The translations under genes were made by a program, and so were the position numbers. The notes under the pieces were generated by a model, which ran no database searches, had not been told where the DNA came from, and worked only from the letters and a program-made list of their open reading frames with translations. This document shows positions 21,071-32,665 of a stretch of 62,000 bases of DNA, piece by piece; position 1 is the stretch's first letter, and the number at the start of each line of letters is the position of its first letter. This stretch comes from Gnetum montanum (lineage: Eukaryota > Streptophyta > Gnetopsida > Gnetales > Gnetaceae). The stretch covers positions 574,800-636,799 of the forward strand of contig MNCI01017692.1 of NCBI GenBank assembly GCA_015680685.1. The letters are read 5' to 3'.

Positions 21071-23600
21071 ATGTCCCCTTCTTCTCATGAGAGTGCTTCA
21101 CTGACTAGGTCTGATACCATGAACAATTAGAGGTTGGGTGCACATGATGATCCACCGGTGCCCCAACAGTTTCACATGGTATATGCTCATCCTAATGAGT
21201 ATATACCAAACTTTACCTTTATCCTCCACTAGGATGAACAACTGCGATGGCGTGATTTAGAAGGTAACATAGTGCTACCTCTCAATCGCTCAATCCTGAG
21301 CATGATTCCTTGTGCTCTCACATGAATTGGTATGTAGCACTTACATTCAAAGTACGTTATGCATGAACAAGATTCGAGAGAGTATCGACCCATAGAGGCA
21401 CAATTCCAAAGTGATCTACAACAGGAGAGACATTACAAATGTGTAAAGGGGAAGAGGTCTTAGGATGTACCGTATGTCTTAAGTGAAAATGACAATGGTG
21501 AACTTGTCTCATGAGGTTTTTCACAAAATGATGTTCCTCTCTTTGACTTCGACCAAGGAGCTGAGTACTAGAATCTTCACTCAAGTATTCATAGCCCAAT
21601 TTCTAGTATTAATGGACACAAAGGATCCAAAAAAGAAACACAAATGCATGACAATGATAGACATTCCGATCGTAACCACGAATGAGGCCACGACCACTGA
21701 AGAGAAGGTGACAGGCATTGTCATGGTGCCAATCCCCCTTCCTCTTCACCTTCATAATCTTCTTCCCCTTCTCCTTCGAGATCTAAATGTAGTCGTAGAG
21801 GATGAGACCATGAGAACAATGGTAGGAAAAATAGAAATCATTGATAAAACAATAGAGAAAAGGGGCAAGGGCATTTCAGAGAGACACATCACGAAAGAAG
21901 GAAGAGTAGGGAACAACATAGGCATCATAGACGCCATAGGTAGCATGATCACAATAAACCCCTACTCGCCACCGGAAGTATGTTAAATATAATAGAGGTT
22001 GTTAGGATCCCAACAAGGCATTTGAAAGATAGTAGGATCAAAAGACTAGACATGGATAACATCCCACGATTTGAAGGGGGATACAATGCTGATCTTGAAA
22101 ATCATTTACAAGAATTTCATGATGCATGTGTCTTGCAGAATATAGAAAATGAATGGCAAAAGCTGAAGTTGTTTCCACAGACATTGATTAAGAAAGGAGA
22201 AAGTTGGTACCAGTCCTTCAAACTAGAATCCATTCATTGATGGAGTACCATGTTGGAGCTATTCAATAATAAGTATCAAATGTACTCCTAAGTGTCCAAC
22301 CTATGTAAACAAATCCAAGGATGGAAACAAGGAGGACATAAACCCTTGAATGTTGCCATTGGCCAATATTATTCATTATTACATCATTACCCTAGCCATG
22401 ATTACTCGCAAAAGGAACAACTACGCCAACTCGTAGATGGGCTTAGGTATGAAATGCAAAGAACCCTTGGAACTTATGCCCAAAGAAGGCTATCTGAGCT
22501 CAGAGCCTATCAAATACAAAGATTATTAGAGCAAGTTGCCAAGGAGGAAGGTGAGTTGAGGAAAAGAGAAAGTGTGGAGGATTACAATAGAGATCCTTCC
22601 CTTCGAAAGAAGGAAATTGGATTTTGTAAAGATAAAGAAGAGTCAACACATGAAGAGATGGTGAATAGAAAGACTTTGCCCATTCAAAAATTTGCATCAA
22701 AAGTATCGACAAAGGTGGATCAAATCTAGAACTCCCTAGATGACAAATTTAAAACTATCCTAAAAATAGTATAGGAGTCTAGAGAACAAAGTAATGACCA
22801 AGAGAGAAGGAAAAAGAAAGAAGCTAAGTATGCACGTAACAAGGGTAGGGGTAAGGTTGCCGTCATTCAAGAGGTTATGGATTCGAACACAAACAATGAT
22901 GGTGGATGTGAGATATGCCAATATGTACATCTTAAAGGATGTTGCCCTGTAGTGTCACATCTGCAAGATTCTAGGGTGTATGCACTAAACCCATGGTTAA
23001 ACAGATGACAAACACCCATAAGATTACCTTATCCTCAAGGTAATCCAAGGCACTTCCACCAACCCTTGACATATTATCCGAGTGGAGCTCCACCACAATC
23101 GAATAAGTAGTATCAATAGTGGCAACAACCACAATTATGGGGAATGTCACAACCACATCAACAATACCCTTACCATCAACTTGACCCGTACAGGTATTAC
23201 GTTCAGCAGCTGGTCTCTCTATGTGACTCTACTAATCATGTCACTCTTTAGCCTTACTACCAAACCCCTAAGTATTATAGAACTTCTTCTTCTAGGAGTG
23301 ATGTCCCACATGCGTACTATTGTTCTTATCTGTCTGCATCTCTTCCACCCTCAACTCCATTACCACCTGCTCCAACTATGCAGGACAAGCTTCCTACGTA
23401 GTTGCAACAACGTAACACTACAAGGGCTATCAATCTTCAACCTACTGTTGGCTCAAAAAACCAATCAAATAAGAGGCCTTTCTTTAGAACCAATAGTTCA
23501 ACCAAGTCCTTATGACCACAAGTGGCTAATTATTCAAATGCCTCATCATCGTTTGAATCTTTGGAACTTCCTTCAAACCAAAAACCACACTCAACGCACA
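21071..23600 (+). pseudogene. gag: gag of E3, decayed
   Basis: ATG at 21071 in ATCATGTCCCCTTCTTCTCATGA, matched by E5 at 51626. Best-kept blocks are 21980-22240 (DNIPRFEGGYNADLENHLQ, FHDACVLQNIENEWQ) and 22292-22729 (LRQLVDGLRYEMQRTLGTYA, LEQVAKEEGELRKRES), the helical capsid region. The zinc knuckle near 22905-22950 reads CEICQYVHLKGCC (CX2CX3HX4C). A Pro/Tyr/Gln-rich tail extends to about 23600, split by frameshifts. Confidence 0.75.
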
Positions 23601-23639
23601 CTATCATATTAACCCATACCATCACTGATTAGATTAAAG

Positions 23640-24370
23640 CTAGCCATCTTCCTAGGAAACTCTTTGATACTGGAAGTCCTCTTATTTATTTGCAAATCAC
23701 TAGAAATTAGTCTTGTAAAGCTCTTTTGGATTTAGGTTCTAGTGTTAATTTGATCTCCCAGGAAATGTATAAAGCCTGGAACCTACCTCCGCTAAAGAAG
23801 AGTAACATTCGTTTAGAGTTAGTTGACTAGTCCATCACTGTTCCACTGCGACTAGTGGAGGACATTATCACCACTGTATGTGGATGGTCCAAGTTAACCA
23901 CTACAAGGGGGTCTTGCCAATCATAATGGGAAGAGCATGGCTAAGTACGATTGATGTGCACCTAGAAATATGTGATCTTTCCCTAAAGATATCAAAATAA
24001 AATACGTTTGGAAAGATCAAGAAGAAGAAATTTCCATGCATCACATATAGTGACATAGGGTGCAACTATATGCAGAAGTCCTAGTTTGTACAATTTTTAA
24101 CATTGCCTGCATACAACCAGTGTGCACAAGTAACTGACATACAAAGATGCCTATATGTAGTAACCACAAGACAGGAAGGCACCTAGTGGCTGACAGCTAA
24201 CCTAGAGCAACTCAACTTTATGCATGGAACCAACTAAGAGCTTGACTTATGCCTATATCAATAGCATAGATGCACTACAGTAAGTCCATCACCAACTTTC
24301 AAGTACTGACACTAAAAATATCAATTGCAGGAAGTTGGAAATCCCTAACGAGTTTAAGCAAGAGCCCTTT
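23640..24370 (+). pseudogene. pol: protease domain of E3 pol, truncated by insertion
   Basis: The catalytic motif LLDLGSSVNLIS (23727-23762) is intact. SKLTTTRGSCQS and IMGRAWLSTI follow in shifted frames, then KNTFGKIKKKKFPC. The sequence continues to KLEIPNEFKQEP, where the insertion of E4 at CCTTT cuts the protease-RT linker. Confidence 0.7.
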
Positions 24371-24427
24371 TGATGAGCAGCGAGGTACCCCTACGCTCAA
24401 CCATACAAATATGAGCATTTCACACAT
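24371..24427 (-). repeat. E4 3' LTR, left piece (split by element B)
   Basis: TGATGAGCAGCGAGGTACCCC...CATTTCACACAT is the terminal 57 bp of a minus-strand A LTR. Its continuation is at 42917. CCTTT at 24366-24370 is the left target duplication. Confidence 0.85.
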
Positions 24428-26352
24428 TGTAGCGACCAAAAACGTCGGTGGCTGGAACACCAAGAGGTTGCGAAGCGAACAGTTTAACCCTAGATCCGTG
24501 CGAGGGCCGTGCTAGAGAAAAACAAAATTGGGGCATCCTGAACAGTCTGGTCGATCAGATAGGGACTTAATCGGTGTATCTTAACCTTATGTAAATGTTT
24601 TTATTGAAAGTAAGACACGTGAGATGAATCAATGATCAATAAATGCAAAATAGCGAAAATAATGCAAAATAATGATTATGGTAAAGAAATAGCAAGAACA
24701 AAATTGGGTGAGAAAATGCACCGTCCCAAGGTCACGGGTTTGATTCTTTGACTTATTTGAAAGGTGTACAATAGGTTATGCAACGTCGGAGAGACACTGC
24801 TTACATCAAGCGGTGTAGTCATAGTTCGTCTGCTTGCTAATTTATTTGCTAAGATGTTAAAATTCTTGGCTCACACAAGGATGTTTAGAGCCAACCAGAG
24901 AGCTCAAAGGTAACTAGAGTGCTCAAGAAAAATGCCAACTATGCCTTCTGAAAGCCAACTACAGCAAAAAAGCTAATTCTATTTGCCAAGAAGCCAACAA
25001 ACCAACATGAAAAGCCAATAAGCCAACTGCTCTTTCGATGTCAAAAAAGCTAACTCTTTGAGCAAAAAAGCCAACCCTTTAAGCATTGTTTTCTGGGGTA
25101 TTTATAGGACCAGGATCAGGCAAGAAATGGGGCCTAGATGCCATGTGTCCTGGACCCCACAAGATGTTAACATGCCTGTACCTTGTAGGTGTGCAATGCT
25201 AGACATGAATTTGGCTATGCCGTGACTATACTGCCAGAACTGTATGTGCCAAGATCCAATGTGCTAACAATGCAAACAAAAATGGAGCTCATGCTCCAGG
25301 ACTATGTCTTCCCTGCTCTTATGAGCAGGGTCAAGCGTAGGAATAATGTTTTGGGAGCTAACCAGGGGATGTGCAAAATGAAGTAACATTGCTGATTCTG
25401 CCAAGGAGATGCCAGAGTGAGGAAGATTGTTGTCAACAAGTTCTAGAGTTTCTCGAAGACATCTTGATGCTTCTGTACCAGTGTTACGTTACTCACGCTA
25501 TCGAGCACATTGGCGTAGCGTGAGTGGCTGCTTGCTACGCTACGTAGCGTAGCATAGCATAGCCACTGGTTTTGACTAAAATTTATGTTGGAGCTGAAAA
25601 GCATTTATTTGAGGCTTAGTCATGCTAACAACTACAACTTTTGTCCTTTATGTCAAGAAGCCTTTACACTCCCTGAACTCATGTTTGCAACACTTTTGCT
25701 TCTTTTGCATTGTTGCTACGCTGTGCTACACTATGTAGCGTAACACAACGTAGCAACTAGCATATCCTACTTCTTCATTCAATCCATCATTTTCTAGCAA
25801 GAAACTTTGCTCGAGGCCTACGGCTTAAGCAGGGCAACTAGTTTTAGAGGCTGAAGTATTGCTGAGTGCAACTTTCTTGCTGGAGTCACTTGGCAAGACA
25901 GGATTTTCTTCTTTGCCTTTGCTATGCTGTGCTATGCTACATAGCGTAGCACTTTGCGTTGATTGAATCTTAACTTGTTTTGCAATCATTCTGTCAATTC
26001 GCACTTGGATACTTGAGCAACTGTCTTTCAAGGCTTGCTACGCTGCATAGCGTAGCAGAATTCTTCACTAGAAAAATTACCAAACTATTTTGCTTATCCC
26101 AAACACTTTCGGCAACTCCTAGCATAGTTTCTAAGTAGATTGTCAGCCGGGTGAATTATCCAGGTGGGTAGGCCAGAGAGTCCATCAGGCCTGTCAGCTG
26201 TGGAGATAGAAAACTTGCCGGACTGGACAGTCCAACCTCAATGCTTACATTTTCCTGCCGAACTATTATGACACTGCACTTGTGGAAGTCCTTGCCTAAA
26301 TTCCAAGACCCTACTGAGGCATGAGGATCTTGAAATTTTATGGTGTTTTACT
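24428..26352 (-). repeat. Element B 3' LTR
   Basis: Aligns with 41015-42916 throughout (CGATCAGATAGGGACTTAATC, GATGTTTAGAGCCAACCAGA, CAAGACCCTACTGAGGC). It holds clusters of GCTACGCTACGTAGC-type palindromes at 25490-25560, 25715-25755, 25920-25955 and 26035-26060. The outer edge toward the polypurine tract is set by comparison with element C (GTGTTTCA / GTGTTTTAC). Confidence 0.85.
25099..25106 (-). promoter_or_regulatory. TATA box of element B 3' LTR
   Basis: CCTATAAATACCCC on the minus strand; conserved at 41686-41693 in the other LTR and at 58225-58232 in element C. Confidence 0.65.
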
Positions 26353-26418
26353 AGCCCCTCTTTGTCAATGTTTGGAGGATCCACCCGATAGATGTCGACA
26401 AAGAATACGAAACACCAT
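26340..26418. repeat. inverted repeat spanning the LTR / polypurine junction of B
   Basis: The left arm ATGGTGTTTTAC plus TCTTTGTC (26340-26366) is repeated inverted as GACAAAGAATACGAAACACC (from 26397). The polypurine tract (minus strand GACAAAGAGGGGC, about 26353-26366) sits in the left arm. The same layout is present in element C at 59334-59410. Confidence 0.65.
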
Positions 26419-27739
26419 GAAGTACAAGTCGCTAACATCGCTCTTTGGTGATTGCTCAGAAGTTGCTTTGTTGTGCTTGGGAGTAGCAGGATAGTTGTGC
26501 AGGGGAAAGGGAAAAGGGTGGACTTGAGGGGGCAGGTTCAGGAAAAGGTAAAATAAATCTTAGCGGCATCCCTTGTCAGAGTGCTTGTGAGGGAATTGGC
26601 CCGCATGGACATCTTTTCTTTTACTGGCTTTCGACCTCTCATCGGAATGCTTGGAGAGGGTCATTATAAAACAGCTGGTGTGCCATTTTCTTTGGGCACA
26701 CACTCTTTTTTTTTGCTCTTTACGCTTTTGCGTTTTTCTTTTGTTGTTTAGCCATATTCATTTGCAAACAACCTTGCTATTGTAGGACAGGTGTTTCCTC
26801 CCTAGGATGAGTTACGTTACATCCATGTGGGGCTTTGACTTGCCTACAAATGCTTCCCATGCAGCAAATTGCATTACGCGCGTCATGGAATTTATGGTTG
26901 AGCATATGGGAGGGCTTTACACGCATTGAGAAAGTTTGTAAAAGAGATGTGAAAAAGGAAACTGTGGGTTTGAGAAACGAGATGACGAAGGTTAAAGGGG
27001 AGGGGCAGGATGTGCACTCCCAAGTAGCTAAGCTAGTTAGAATGGTCACCTTGGAACGATGTGGTGTCCTGTCCCCTTGGCGAAATGCATTTCTGACTGA
27101 CGCCATCTCAACCCATATCCTACAAACGCAATAGAAAGCAGACCAGAGAAATGTAATAATGAAATGTAGTTAGGAAAAGGTCTTACTTCCTTTAGACATC
27201 ACTGAAGTGATGAGCACTATTGTTGAGGCATGCGATGTCTAAAGTAGGAAGGTTGGCAGCGGCTCTAGTAGCGGCAGGCTGAAGGGGTCGACACCAAGAG
27301 GGCTAGGAGTTGCGACGATGTGAGTGTTTAGGAGTCCCCACCCAATCCAAACATCATGCAGTTCAGCCATAAGGTGAGAGGCCTAACAGCTAAATGTCTT
27401 TTGAGCTTGGGTGATGGTGTGGGATGGAGGGTAGCAACTTTCTGGCTGGGCCACAATAGTGCTGGGGCTCCAGCAGTAGGTTCTGACAACAGAAGCTACT
27501 GCCAGTGCAAAGGGCTGTGGTAGTGGTAGCTCCAGAAGGTTAACAAGATCTCAGATGACATCTCTAGAGGATCAGCAAGATGCCAGGGGCAGTGGCGTTG
27601 CATTCATTCCAAAGGGTGCTTTCTTGTCATCGTGAACTGCATTCTGGAACTGCAACACCCCACCCCGTGTGGGCACTATGCACGCTCGCTTGTTTAAATG
27701 GTCGTGAATTGTGAGCTGAGAACGTTGTGCCACGAACCC
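26419..27739 (-). other. Element B 3' untranslated region, unique part
   Basis: About 1.3 kb without a recognisable gene, with a T-rich tract near 26708-26745. A plus-strand frame at 26835-27134 (99 codons, charged) has no recognised domain and is not called as a gene. Confidence 0.5.
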
Positions 27740-28043
27740 AGTTTAAGGTCCTAGTAGATCATCTGATATACTAGTTTAAGGTCCCAATAGACCGCAATGT
27801 GCTAGTTTAAGGTCTTAACAGACCGTTGTGCTAGTTTAAGGTTATAGCAGACGGTTGTGCTAGTTTATTGTCATAGCGGATGGTGGAAGGGCCAATTTAA
27901 GATCGTAGTGGACCGTCTATGCCAGTTTAACATCATAATGGACATTCTGTGCCAGTTTATAGTCATGGCGAACTATCTGTGCCAATTTATAGTCATGGCA
28001 GATTATGGATGCCAGTTTATAGTTGTAGTGGACTATGGCACTT
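27740..28043. repeat. tandem array of about 30-bp hairpin monomers (B, 3' UTR)
   Basis: Ten monomers start AGTTTA or AATTTA at 27740, 27773, 27804, 27833, 27862, 27894, 27924, 27954, 27984 and 28014. The best ones have an inverted repeat with a 6-base spacer: GGTC-CCAATA-GACC (27780), GGTC-TTAACA-GACC (27811). Later ones drift to AGTC / GACT forms. The array begins 15 bp from the integrase stop. Confidence 0.8.
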
Positions 28044-28057
28044 ACCTTGCTTCTGCA

Positions 28058-29140
28058 TTAGATGAAGTATGGCTTCAAGTATAGGTAGTTTACAAGGTTT
28101 GCAAACTCTTTGCCATACATGTATGCTAGCTTGAAGGCTCCATTTTCGTAGGCTTTTGTGAGTATGAATGGATCTTCCCAATTTGCTGAAAACTTGTCTA
28201 CATGCTCATGCATAGCTTTGAGAACTAGGTCCCCCTTTTTAATTGGTCGTCGATGTAGGTTTGCATGATGCTTTTTCTACTGCTTGTCTTGATACCATTC
28301 GATGCGACCTAGTGTTTATGCACACTCTTCCTATAGGGAGTCGAGATCGATGATACTTGACTCATTATTCTGGGCTTCATTTACGACAGTTGAAATGATC
28401 ATCTGCAGTGATGGTACCTGCAATTCAAGAGGCAACACTGCTTCAGATCTGTAAACTAGGCTATAGGGGGTCTTACCTGTAGTTGTCCTACACGTCGTAC
28501 GATAGGCCCACAACACATAGAGGATGGCCTTGTTTGATGCTTTTGCCTCTTACTGTTGCTAAGCATTCTTTTAAGCAAGTTGATGATGGCATTGTTTGAT
28601 GCTTCTGCTTGACCATTAGCCTGCAGGGTAATATGACAACGAGAAAGATTACTTAATGCCAAGGTTGCTACAAAAGGTTCTGGTTTTTGCACTACTGAAC
28701 TATGGCCCGTTGTCTGTCACAATAGTTATGGGAAGACCAAACCTTGTTACGATGTTGTCCAAGATGAAGTGGCAAACCTTTTGAGATGTAGTTTTCCTAA
28801 GGGGAATAGCTTTTACCCACTTCGTAAAGTACTCAGTGGCAGTAATGATGAAGTTATGTCCTGCGGAAAACTTAGGTGTTATGGGTCCTATGATATCTAG
28901 TCCCCATCGTTGGAATGACAATGTGATCTGCGTAGGGTGCAACTCAGTAGGTGACACGTGCATGAGATTTGCATGACATTGGCATGTGTCACATGTCTTG
29001 ACTTTAGTAAAACATTCTCATTCCATGCAAGGCCAGTAATACCCTAAGTGTTTGATCTTAGCTGCCATGGCCCTGGGAGCTATGTGTCCTCCACATAGTC
29101 CTTCATGGACTTCGCTACCTATTTTTTGTGCCTCCTCCTC
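28058..29140 (-). pseudogene. pol: integrase of element B
   Basis: The zinc-finger end HEGLCGGHIAPR and CDTCQCHAN precede the core. GLDIIGPITPKFSAGHNFI carries the first Asp (28900), and TIVTDNGP the second (28705). [18 protein letters not shown] is the conserved post-core segment (28450). The C-terminal GAFKLAYMYGKEFAN, ending NYLYLKPYFI-stop (28058), matches the end seen in element C. At least eight stops and shifts. The motif style is Tat/Ogre. Confidence 0.8.
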
Positions 29141-29389
29141 ACCAACGCAAGTTAACAGTATTTCATCAAAGGAGCGTTTACACAAGATATTATCTCCTAC
29201 CAGGACATATTGCCATTCTCGCTTTCAAATTACATCCCTTTGGGCGGATGTTAAGCTGCGTGGGGGTTCACCATGTTGTAGGTAGGCTTTCATGTTAGCG
29301 TAGGTTTTTAGTAGTCCTAAAGCATTGTCACAGGCATGACCTGTGTCTTAATCGTTTAATCTAAAGATGCTTGTGATGCTAGCGTAGGT

Positions 29390-30342
29390 AGACTTGACTA
29401 TTATGTCATCCATGTAATCGTTTAGTCTCTATAGGAGGTAGTTGCTAAATATGTAGGTCATGGCTCATTGGTAGGTTGTTTTGGCATTCTTTAGACCAAA
29501 GGGCATCATAGTGTAACAAAAGGTATGCCAAGGGGTCATAAACATAGCTGTCAACTGATGCTCTGGATTTATGTGAATTTGATTATAACCTAAGAACCCA
29601 TCCATGAAGGATATTAAAACATGACTAGCCGTAGTGTCGATAAGCTGATCGATACTTGGTAGTGAGAAGTCATCTTTAATCGTTGCCTTATTCAGATCCT
29701 GGATGTCTATACAGATTCGTATCCCTCCGCTTTCTTAGAGACTATAACGATGTTTAACACCCATTCCGAGTAATTGACCGCACGAATGAAACCTGCATGG
29801 TATAGCTTAGTGATTTCATCATGTATGGCTAGTGCAATTTTTGGTTTAATCTTTTGAGTCTTTTGTTTAACCGGTTTGACATGTGGGTCCAATACAATGT
29901 TATGTTGTATTAGTCGTGGGTCTAAGCTCGACATCTCATTGTAAGACCATGCAAATATTTTGATGTTGTCTTGAAGGACTCTAGATACATCTTTTTGCAT
30001 TTTTTAATCTAGGAGGAAACTTAGTTTTAGTGTTTTTATTTCCTCCTTGGATGTCGTTACTGGTGCTTCAATGAGAGGGTCCTCGGTCACATCCCCAGCC
30101 TCTAAGTCTAAGGCTTAGACCAAGTGTTCAGGCCAATCTAGGGATGTTTCCAAGGACGCTACAATGTTATCAGTAGATGAATCCCAGTCTATTGACTCTA
30201 AGCTCGGATATCTTGCAAGCTTGCCATGAGGACTTGTCAAGGTCAAAAGTGAGTGTAGATCACGTTGCATGGCCATCTTGTTCAACTTGCCACCATAAGA
30301 AGAAGCCCGGTCAAGTGATACCTGTTTGAAGCTGTGGCACAT
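29390..30342 (-). pseudogene. pol: reverse transcriptase of element B, C-terminal half deleted
   Basis: Linker (30115-30342) and RT N-terminus (29707-30000: IDL-type ITKLYHAGFIRAV, SEWVLNIVIVSKK) lead to DLNKATIKDDFSLPSIDQLID, FMDGFLGYNQIHI and MPFGLKNA. The catalytic box DYMDDIIVKS (about 29400) is intact. Immediately after it the sequence jumps to the pre-integrase region, so the RT thumb and whole RNase H are absent. The copy is defective by deletion as well as by stops. Confidence 0.75.
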
Positions 30343-30414
30343 AATAGTAAATATTTACAAAGCAATAATGAAACATGCAACGATTGTCAAATATTTGGCC
30401 AAGTTTCCAAGTTA

Positions 30415-30910
30415 CCAGTTTAAGGTCTTGGTGGACCGTGAGTGGGTTCGAACATGCAATTGACATTTACTCTGCTAGTTTAAGGTCGTGGTGGACCATT
30501 AACAGGTTGTAAAGGTGAAGTTACTAGTTTAAGGTCTTTGCAGATCGTTAACAGGTCGGTCCTGTAGTGGGGACTAATTTAAGGTCTTTGCAGACCGTTA
30601 ACAAGTAGGCTTCGTAAAATGTTACTACTTTAAGGTCTTTGCGGACTGTGGTGCATAGGTTTTTTTTTATAAAGTTACTAGTTTAAGTTCTTTGCAGACC
30701 GTAGTGCATAGGTTTTTTTTAAATAAAGTTACTAGTTTAAGGTCTTTATGGATCGTGGTGCACAGGTTTTTTTTTTGGATAAAGTTAATAGTTTAAGGTC
30801 TTTGCGGACCGTGGTGCATAGGTTTTCTTTTTTTGGATAAAGTTACTAGTTTAAGGTCTTTGCAAATGGCGTGCAAGCTTCATATAGGTAGGTTTCTAAT
30901 TTAAGGTGAG
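30415..30910. repeat. tandem array of about 50-60 bp hairpin monomers (B, internal)
   Basis: About ten copies of TAGTTTAAGGTC-N6-GACCGT at roughly 50-60 bp spacing (first about 30417, last about 30896). Several are followed by GTGGTGCATAGGTTTTTTTT. The dominant core is GGTC-TTTGCR-GACC. It lies between the RT remnant and the promoter of the antisense gene. Confidence 0.82.
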
Positions 30911-31052
30911 GTGAAATTTTTAGTTGGGCCCACCTATTTACAAAGAGGAATGCTATGCTATTGCAGGTTTATGACACGAAGGTACTATGCTACATGGGGC
31001 ATCCCACATTACTTGGGGTGCGAAAATGGCAAGTTTTTTTCACCACGTCGAT

Positions 31053-31060
31053 TATAAATA
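31053..31060 (+). promoter_or_regulatory. TATA box for the antisense gene of element B
   Basis: GATTATAAATAGGGGTTT on the plus strand, opposite to the element's own transcription, lies about 130 bp before the first ATG of the plus-strand gene. Position and sequence suit a plant core promoter; activity is inferred. Confidence 0.55.
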
Positions 31061-31810
31061 GGGGTTTATCCCTGGTAAACTTGTCATTTTCATTGTCAAA
31101 GTGCAGAGCGCACATCCAGAGCATAGTGCGATTGTGCCGAGAGAAAGCAAAAGAGCGTAGCGTAGCAATCGATAGCATTTGCGAGTGAAGCAATGGAACC
31201 TAAAGACGAACGTAAGCATTGAGGGCTCACTAAAGTGGACAAAGTCAACGACACTTTGGGGTGCCTAACTCAGGTGCGCGTTGAGGTGTGGGAGAAGACT
31301 ATGTCTACTCGGTAGGTTATTACATTGCCTTTGTTGTTTAGACTTCTACAATTATTATTGTTGAAATCCACATCCTTTGCCATCATTTTGGTTGTCATTT
31401 TTGCCGCTACGCTGCGACTATTGCTGGTTGGCCACAACGGCTGTACGAACGTTATGCTATAGCTGCATGCGGTATCGCCTTAGCTGCCATTCTTGCAACT
31501 GCCTTGTCACAGGGGTTTAGGCGAGCCTGGAACACTTAGCGCATGGCTAGCGTAACACACTGCACTCAAGAGGGTTTGGCCTTCTGCACGATTTGACAAA
31601 TGCAACACATGTTTATGGCAGTACTATGCGAGTTATTTTGTATAGCCAAATTATGGTTGGGATGGCTGTAGCATAGTAAACTCTCACTTGTCTACACTTT
31701 GTAATGTTTTTATTATAGTATGCCAGTACGTAGTAAGGTCTATTAGGTTTGACATATTGTTACGCTATTAAATCTGCAATACCGCTACGTTGCAGAATTT
31801 ATTAAGCTTG

Positions 31811-32665
31811 TGATGAGATGCGACTTACACTAGGCCGCGATATCGCGGCCGTCGCGATATCGCGTCCCNNNNNNNNNNNNNNNNNNNNNNNNNNNNNNNN
31901 NNNNNNNNNNNNNNNNNNNNNNNNNNNNNNNNNNNNNNNNNNNNNNNNNNNNNNNNNNNNNNNNNNNNNNNNNNNNNNNNNNNNNNNNNNNNNNNNNNNN
32001 NNNNNNNNNNNNNNNNNNNNNNNNNNNNNNNNNNNNNNNNNNNNNNNNNNNNNNNNNNNNNNNNNNNNNNNNNNNNNNNNNNNNNNNNNNNNNNNNNNNN
32101 NNNNNNNNNNNNNNNNNNNNNNNNNNNNNNNNNNNNNNNNNNNNNNNNNNNNNNNNNNNNNNNNNNNNNNNNNNNNNNNNNNNNNNNNNNNNNNNNNNNN
32201 NNNNNNNNNNNNNNNNNNNNNNNNNNNNNNNNNNNNNNNNNNNNNNNNNNNNNNNNNNNNNNNNNNNNNNNNNNNNNNNNNNNNNNNNNNNNNNNNNNNN
32301 NNNNNNNNNNNNNNNNNNNNNNNNNNNNNNNNNNCAGTTGCATAGTTCAGGGTGTGTCCGGTAAGTGGGAACGGATGCTGACGCTAGTTAATTTAGACTT
32401 AGATCTTAGTTAGAGTTAGTTTAGTTTTCTCAACCCTTTCTCCTGGTAGCATAGAAGATAAGCCGAAAATACCAAAAAAATCACATACCTCATACTTGCT
32501 TAACCATACACTGTGACACATACAAGCAAGCCTAGGAAGACAACGAACGATTAACCCCAAGTGTTTCTTGTGGCGTTAAGGCATTTAGTCTGCGGAGTTC
32601 GACCGAATCGCGCATGTACGCTCGTATTCGTATGGTGAAGTGTAGGGGTACCTCGCCACTCATCA
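31811..32665 (+). repeat. solo A-family LTR with assembly gap, TSD GCTTG
   Basis: TGATGAG at 31811 and CTCATCA at 32665, flanked by GCTTG at 31806-31810 and 32666-32670. Total length (855) is normal for the family if the N run is correctly sized. Its 3' part is nearly identical to 1-131, so it is a young copy. A full element collapsed in assembly cannot be excluded, because the gap lies inside. Confidence 0.85.
31869..32334. other. assembly gap (466 N)
   Basis: A run of 466 Ns inside the solo LTR. It begins 7 bp after the strong palindrome pair CCGCGATATCGCGG / TCGCGATATCGCG. Confidence 0.99.

Larger units (their letters stand above)
20935..24370 (+). mobile_element. E3: Athila-like element, gag-protease portion, interrupted by E4
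   Basis: Continues from the shared LTR with primer site, gag and protease, then stops at 24370 where a minus-strand LTR starts after CCTTT. The same join occurs in E5 at 54923/54924. The RT-integrase half of E3 is not found on the far side of the inserted elements; the next matching RT belongs to E5. Confidence 0.75.

Noticed and set aside
21483-21986. Plus-strand frame of 167 codons with Met/Thr/Ile-rich text.
   Set aside because: Out of frame with the conserved gag blocks of E3; an equivalent frame in E5 and E4 is equally meaningless.
25450-26060. Regular palindromes that could suggest a CRISPR-like array.
   Set aside because: No constant spacers or repeat length, plant context, and both copies lie in paired LTRs.
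31818-32345. Long open frames across the N run.
   Set aside because: They consist of undetermined residues only.
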